From positions 1-10,647 of the forward strand of contig JAJTUP010000215.1 of NCBI GenBank assembly GCA_021399435.1: a stretch of 10,647 nt of DNA, written 5' to 3'. Numbering within the stretch: the first letter of the stretch is position 1; every line of letters begins with the position of its first letter. A program made the translations under genes and the position numbers. This DNA comes from Diaporthe sp. PMI_573. Lineage: Eukaryota; Ascomycota; Sordariomycetes; Diaporthales; Diaporthaceae. The notes under the pieces are model-generated. The model did not search any database, was not told the origin of the DNA, and worked only from the letters and a program-made list of their open reading frames with translations. Below are positions 6,736-10,647 of this stretch, piece after piece.

Positions 6736-7170
6736 CCTCCCACCCTCCAATATCGTCAGAGAACCATGTATTTCGCTCCTGCATCCTCCTCCCGGCGTCA
6801 ACAGCCCGTCTTGGTTCCACGGCGATTGGCTATCAGGAGGAGGTGGTTGTCGTTTAGCCAGCAGTCGTGTTCGCTTGGGTGGGCCTTTCTGCTTCCAGCC
6901 TCGCCGCCGGGGTAGATTGTGACACCTGCTGGGGTTAGCCATTCTCATCACTCGCCTTATTGGTGCCCATATCTCGCTAAACCTGCATTAACGATGGTTG
7001 CCTGCATACACATACAGTCAGGAACGCCGGCCAATGTGGGATGATCGATTGATTCAATCTGGTTGGCTCCTCAGTGCTCAAGTGAGTGGGCAGGGAGGGC
7101 TGCTGTGTTGATGTTTTTCTTGTTCTCTTGGCATAGAAAGGTGGAGGGAGGTTGGTAGGGAAGCCCACAG
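6736..7170 (+). repeat. Dispersed repeat copy F
   Basis: It runs from cccaccctccaatatcgtca through cttggttccacggcgattgg, cgtttagccagcagtcgtg, gacacctgctggggttagcc and tcgctaaacctgcattaacg, then tgtgggatgatcgatt, gggcagggagggctgctgtg and tttttcttgttctcttggc. It is closest to copy C on the left and shares its extended right end with copy A. It stops only about 140 bp before the 5'UTR intron of the large gene, so its right end may contribute promoter sequence. Confidence 0.75.
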
Positions 7171-7310
7171 CAGTGAAATAGAGATGTGATATGTACGTGA
7201 TGGAAACCCCATCGTTTCCATTCCATTCAATCTCTCTCCAAAGAATCACTCAAATTCCCGCCGCGCACATCCTGCTACTAGCTTTAATTCTACATCTAGC
7301 AGGACGAAGA
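7171..7310 (+). promoter_or_regulatory. Promoter and 5'UTR exon region of the 981-aa gene
   Basis: The segment has pyrimidine-rich runs (ccattccattcaatctctctcc near 7218) and no long ORF. It ends in aggacgaaga directly before the intron donor at 7311. The first non-coding exon probably begins in here. No canonical TATA box is obvious. Confidence 0.4.
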
Positions 7311-7367
7311 GTAAGTCTGAATGGCCGACGAGTTATGAGGTGGGAGAGCTAACAGTCGTCTTGTCAG
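7311..7367 (+). other. 5'UTR intron (57 nt) of the 981-aa gene
   Basis: Donor GTAAGT at 7311, branch site GCTAAC at 7348-7353 and acceptor GTCAG ending at 7367, with 15 nt between branch A and acceptor, match the fungal consensus. An ATG inside the intron (7321) would be removed by splicing. The exon upstream has an in-frame TAG at 7297 and no ATG, so translation starts at 7372, four bases after the acceptor. Confidence 0.75.
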
Positions 7368-7371
7368 CTCA

Positions 7372-10317
7372 ATGGAAGCCTCAACTCCTTCCTTTCTCAT
7401 CAATCAATTGTCCAACCCTCCAGTTCTGACGCAGGACGATATCAGCCAGTCGGGGTCGTATCAAGAACCTCAACTTTTTGAGTCTAGGGCAAATCACCCA
7501 GCTATCAACTTAAAAGGAATCTTATCCTTAAACCTTCCAACGACATATTCACCTCTAACCAACGAAGTCTTCAACCCGCCCGCGGGATCGGTGGCGGCTC
7601 CAGCCACATCCTCGTCTGAAAAAGGAGCCGATCACCAAGACAACATAGCGAACCTCAACAACTTTGACAGCTTTGGCGATTGGCTTAGAGATACTGAATT
7701 CGACGATCTTATAAACACACAATTTGCGAGCCAGAGTACTGCTCCTGACTCCAGCGAGCACACATCTTTGGAAATGCTGCCAACATCAACGGAATCTATC
7801 GCTGCGTCGGATGAGCGAACAAATGAATGCTCGCTTGTCGAGCAGACAAGCGAGAACAACACTATTCACGTCGCCGGGGAAAATGCTGATCAGCTCACAT
7901 CCCCAAGTACCCCTGAAGACACAACGTCTGTGCGTAGTGGAGGACGAGCGGTCCGAGGCGGACGAGGTGGACGAAGGGGACGAGGGGGACGAGGGGGACG
8001 AGGGGGACGAGGGGGACGAGGGGGACGAGGGGGGCGACGGGTGGGGCGACGGGGAAGTGAAGCCGGTGACGATCATCCAGAGCATCATCAAACAATCCGA
8101 TCACCCGATAGTATTGCAGGAAACACTCCCATCCCAGCAGTGGCTGCTGAAAGCCGAGAGAAAGGGGCAAATAATGGCTCAGCGAAGCGAGCGTTGGACG
8201 ACATTCCATCTGATTCCCCAAACAAAAGGTTGGCAGCTGAGTCCAGAGAGAAATCGGTGGCCGCCCTCGCAAAATCCAACAATAAGACTCTCCAGCCACC
8301 GCTGTCTGCTTCAATTACGAGCAGACTGGACACTCATCAAGCCGATGTCGGACGAACTCAAGGCCGGCCACGCCGTCGTCAAACGATACCTCCGGGTTCA
8401 CAGGAGGTTGCTGCAAAGCAAGTTTCTAATGAGGACTTCTCTCAGTTTCCTACCCAAGATCTCCCAGAACCTGATTACGACGAGTTTCTCAGATCTCCAA
8501 CGCCCAACCCGCCTGTCCAGGACGACTCCAATCAAACGGGGTTAGCTACGTCCTCAGTCCAACCCGCGCCCGAGAGAGCTGATAACCCGGAATTGCCTGG
8601 AAACATGGCTCGTCCAAAAAAAAAGTATAACGTTTTCTCGTCGGCCGCAACAGTCGAGAAATCGTTTGCTTCTACTCCTGAACATCACCCTTCGTCAGAT
8701 TTCATAGAGGTTGCCAGTGGTTATTTCTCAGATCGCACGGAACTTCCAAGCGCAGAAGGATCACCCTCGTTGCCGTCGAAAGATATGCTGGAAACACTCA
8801 AGTCCGTCCGCGGTACAAGTACAAGACCGAGAGGAGGAGGTGGACTCGAGGGTGAAGGCTCTCCTCAAGACCATGGCAAAGCGACAGAAGGACCAAATAC
8901 GCAGGAACTTACCCCTGAAAATACGAAGCCTCAAGACAACGGAGGACGAGGGGCAGGGAAGGGCCGACAGGGACGTTGCGGAAGCGGTGCAAGTTCTCCG
9001 CCCCGTCCTCAAATACCTGAAACACCCAAAGCCGTTGCGCACAACGCTACCCCTCCCGCCATTGCTAATCGGACCCGAAGCAAGGGTGCAAATGTGGACC
9101 CAAAGAAACGAAAGGCGGGCGAGCAGCTGGCTCTGTCGAGTAAAAGAGCGGCGGTTGAACACGGAGAAACGGTGGCTAAACTCAGTCATTACTCTCAACA
9201 GCCTGTCCAACAACCGCTGTCACCTTCAACAACCAGCCCTCTACATGATGGGAGACTCTCTGTTTCGCAGGTCGAGACTGAGCGTGACGTCGACGACGAA
9301 TTCCTTAACAACCTTGATGCGGATGATCTCCTGGACGACAAACTCATCAGTCATTCCTTCAAGAAACTGGCCGATATGGTCCCATGTACCGTCAGAGTTA
9401 TAGACTCCCGTGGGAAAGCTGTGCCTGACTCCGACTATAGCTGGCACCAGTGTGCCAACTCAAAAAGTGCCACTAAGCCAATCACCCTAGTTCCCGTTCC
9501 CATCAAGCCTTCCGATTCTTCTTTGGGCCACTGGGTCCTGGCTGTGCTTGATTCCAATGGAGTAAGGCTCTTGGATTCACTGCCGGCTGTGGAACACACA
9601 AGGGCTGCCACAGAGAAGATCGGGACACTATTTCACGGGACGTCTACCCTGACGGGACCCATCACGGAGGTCCGTGGACCACGAGCATCAAGTGAGAATT
9701 CTGGCATTGCTATCTTTTGGAGTGCTGTCTACGTCATCGGGCTGTCCCATGGGTTCAAAATACATCTGCCAGAGACTTTCGACCCCGCACCTTGGAGAAT
9801 CGCCATGGCCTCATTTCTGAGAGCAACTGCAGGACAGAGTTACAACATTCCCTGGTCCCATGACACCAAATCGCTTACTGTCACCCTGGGCGACAAACAA
9901 ATAGTACAACGCCTGCTATCATCCTTTAGCACTGGTACCGAAACTTTGACGATCAATCCAGATTCTTTCATAGAGGATCTCCGCAAGCAGATATCATTGA
10001 CAGAGCAGGCAAAGAAGGACGTAAAGGTGAAGAAGACTGGGGTGTTGCGTTCTATCCACATGTTTCTAGGCGGCCTGATGGAAGCTACCGCAAAGGAGAA
10101 AGCCCTGCTGGAAATGAAGGAGAAAGACTACCAAGCTTGTGTCGAAAAGATTACTGAAATTGAGAAGTTTTGGGGAGAAAGTAAGATGGCTCGTCTTGCA
10201 CACGAAAATGTACAGCAGGTACAAGCATGCGAGGGACTCAGGAAAGATATGGCCGTTAAGACAAGCAAAGTCGTCGAAGACCTCGATCATGGTATCAAAG
10301 AGCTCGAAAATACTTGA
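7372..10317 (+). CDS. 981-aa protein with RGG-rich disordered N-terminus and degenerate Ulp1/C48-like domain
   Basis: The intact ORF starts at the first ATG after a consensus 5'UTR intron. Residues 1-185 are Ser/Thr-rich with an acidic aromatic patch (FGDWLRDTEFDDLIN, 101-115). Residues 191-228 are an RGG tract, typical of RNA/DNA-binding or methylated Arg motifs. Residues 230-660 are disordered, with NLS-like RPKKK (414-418) and PKKRK (577-581) and a second RG-rich patch (524-535). Residues about 660-830 resemble Ulp1/SENP cysteine proteases: HWVLAVLDSNGVRLLDSL matches the family HW-x-L...DSL block with His720 and Asp735. At the catalytic loop, SSENSGIAIFW places Ser777 where Cys precedes Gly, and the oxyanion Gln six residues earlier is Arg771. 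Residues about 865-981 are charged and helical, probably coiled coil. Inference: a nuclear protein that binds, rather than cleaves, a SUMO-like partner. A Ser-based hydrolase is conceivable. The fold call is by motif only. Confidence 0.85.
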   Translation: MEASTPSFLINQLSNPPVLTQDDISQSGSYQEPQLFESRANHPAINLKGILSLNLPTTYSPLTNEVFNPPAGSVAAPATSSSEKGADHQDNIANLNNFDSFGDWLRDTEFDDLINTQFASQSTAPDSSEHTSLEMLPTSTESIAASDERTNECSLVEQTSENNTIHVAGENADQLTSPSTPEDTTSVRSGGRAVRGGRGGRRGRGGRGGRGGRGGRGGRGGRRVGRRGSEAGDDHPEHHQTIRSPDSIAGNTPIPAVAAESREKGANNGSAKRALDDIPSDSPNKRLAAESREKSVAALAKSNNKTLQPPLSASITSRLDTHQADVGRTQGRPRRRQTIPPGSQEVAAKQVSNEDFSQFPTQDLPEPDYDEFLRSPTPNPPVQDDSNQTGLATSSVQPAPERADNPELPGNMARPKKKYNVFSSAATVEKSFASTPEHHPSSDFIEVASGYFSDRTELPSAEGSPSLPSKDMLETLKSVRGTSTRPRGGGGLEGEGSPQDHGKATEGPNTQELTPENTKPQDNGGRGAGKGRQGRCGSGASSPPRPQIPETPKAVAHNATPPAIANRTRSKGANVDPKKRKAGEQLALSSKRAAVEHGETVAKLSHYSQQPVQQPLSPSTTSPLHDGRLSVSQVETERDVDDEFLNNLDADDLLDDKLISHSFKKLADMVPCTVRVIDSRGKAVPDSDYSWHQCANSKSATKPITLVPVPIKPSDSSLGHWVLAVLDSNGVRLLDSLPAVEHTRAATEKIGTLFHGTSTLTGPITEVRGPRASSENSGIAIFWSAVYVIGLSHGFKIHLPETFDPAPWRIAMASFLRATAGQSYNIPWSHDTKSLTVTLGDKQIVQRLLSSFSTGTETLTINPDSFIEDLRKQISLTEQAKKDVKVKKTGVLRSIHMFLGGLMEATAKEKALLEMKEKDYQACVEKITEIEKFWGESKMARLAHENVQQVQACEGLRKDMAVKTSKVVEDLDHGIKELENT
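7961..8032 (+). repeat. 9-bp coding minisatellite (8 units) encoding GGR repeats
   Basis: Eight units of gacgagggg, the first two with one change each, lie inside the 981-aa gene and encode Arg-Gly-Gly triplets. The other frames read as Asp-Glu-Gly repeats (plus) or Pro-Ser-Ser repeats (minus), which explains the long overlapping ORFs here. The count probably varies between strains by slippage. Confidence 0.9.
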
Positions 10318-10647
10318 AGCTTCGATGCTGCGGGAAGTTGGAGGAACGCGAGAACGAGAGCCGGGTGGCAAGAACGATTTGTTCCGTGCCATATGTGGAT
10401 CGGTCTCGATGGAGGCTGGAAGAGTGAATAACCCCAATTTATCTTCGTCGAATATGTACGCACCGTGGACCTCAGCAAGTGGAGCAGCGGGGAAATAGGT
10501 GACCAGACCCATGCACTGGTCCCCACCGTGAAAAGCGCGAACGTCTACGGTCGCACATTACCACATGGGTGACATAACCCTTTTGGGAAGCCTCAACCAT
10601 GTGGAAATTCTTAGTAATTTTGTGGGCCCTTGTAAGACTACAGTACC
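10318..10647. other. Downstream region of the 981-aa gene, with nested inverted repeat
   Basis: A nested hairpin is formed by CCACATGG (10561-10568) and CCATGTGG (10597-10604), with CCC-TTTT-GGG inside. A second small one is GACCAG (10501-10506) with CTGGTC (10516-10521). The 3'UTR of the large gene probably lies here, but I see no clear poly(A) signal. A plus frame to 10498 stays open (for example EREPGGKNDLFRAICGSVSM) but has no support as a gene. Confidence 0.5.

Noticed and set aside
7724..8545. 273-aa ORF overlapping the large gene in another frame
   Set aside because: It depends on the 9-bp minisatellite read as Asp-Glu-Gly, starts inside the real gene and has no independent support. 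The 8711-9403 ORF is a similar shadow.
10139..10498. 119-aa plus ORF running past the stop of the 981-aa gene
   Set aside because: The first half is a shadow of the coiled-coil tail. The second half could be a lost C-terminal extension, but there is no splice site or homology evidence.

Overview
The window looks like a repeat-rich accessory stretch of a filamentous fungal chromosome, most likely an ascomycete. Evidence is the intron style: a 57-nt 5'UTR intron with GTAAGT, GCTAAC and CAG at 7311-7367, and candidate introns of 55 and 56 nt in a minus-strand zinc-finger gene. The long serine/proline-rich C-terminal gene and the MITE-like element also fit. There are no bacterial signals: no operons, no Shine-Dalgarno sites, no tRNA or rRNA. 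I cannot name the species.

Layout. Positions 1-470 hold at most a decayed coding fragment. Positions 472-1165 (minus) carry a spliced C2H2 zinc-finger gene that appears to break by a one-base frameshift in a T4 run. Divergent from it, after a promoter-like stretch with TATATATTGG, is a 24-codon plus-strand ORF (1600-1674) with two CxxC pairs. At 1887-1990 lies a diverged relative of the 63-bp unit that then forms ten near-identical tandem copies at 2241-2870. All six frames are open across that array.

From about 3293 to 7170 the DNA is a mosaic of at least six truncated, rearranged copies of one dispersed repeat family, called copies A-F here. Between them lie an 18-bp minisatellite, a coding-like orphan island (4403-4650) and stretches without recognisable genes. 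One copy is split by a 155-bp element with 47-bp terminal inverted repeats. The unsplit copy B shows the empty target site, so the insertion is directly readable.

The right third holds the one large convincing gene, 7372-10317 (981 aa, plus strand). It is preceded by a promoter-like region and a 5'UTR intron. The protein has a long disordered, acidic and RGG-rich N-terminal part with nuclear-localisation-like motifs. A C-terminal domain resembling Ulp1/SENP (C48) peptidases keeps the His and Asp positions but has Ser in place of the catalytic Cys. A helical, probably coiled-coil tail follows. The genes do not form a pathway; the window reads as one accessory nuclear-protein gene beside degraded genes and repeats.
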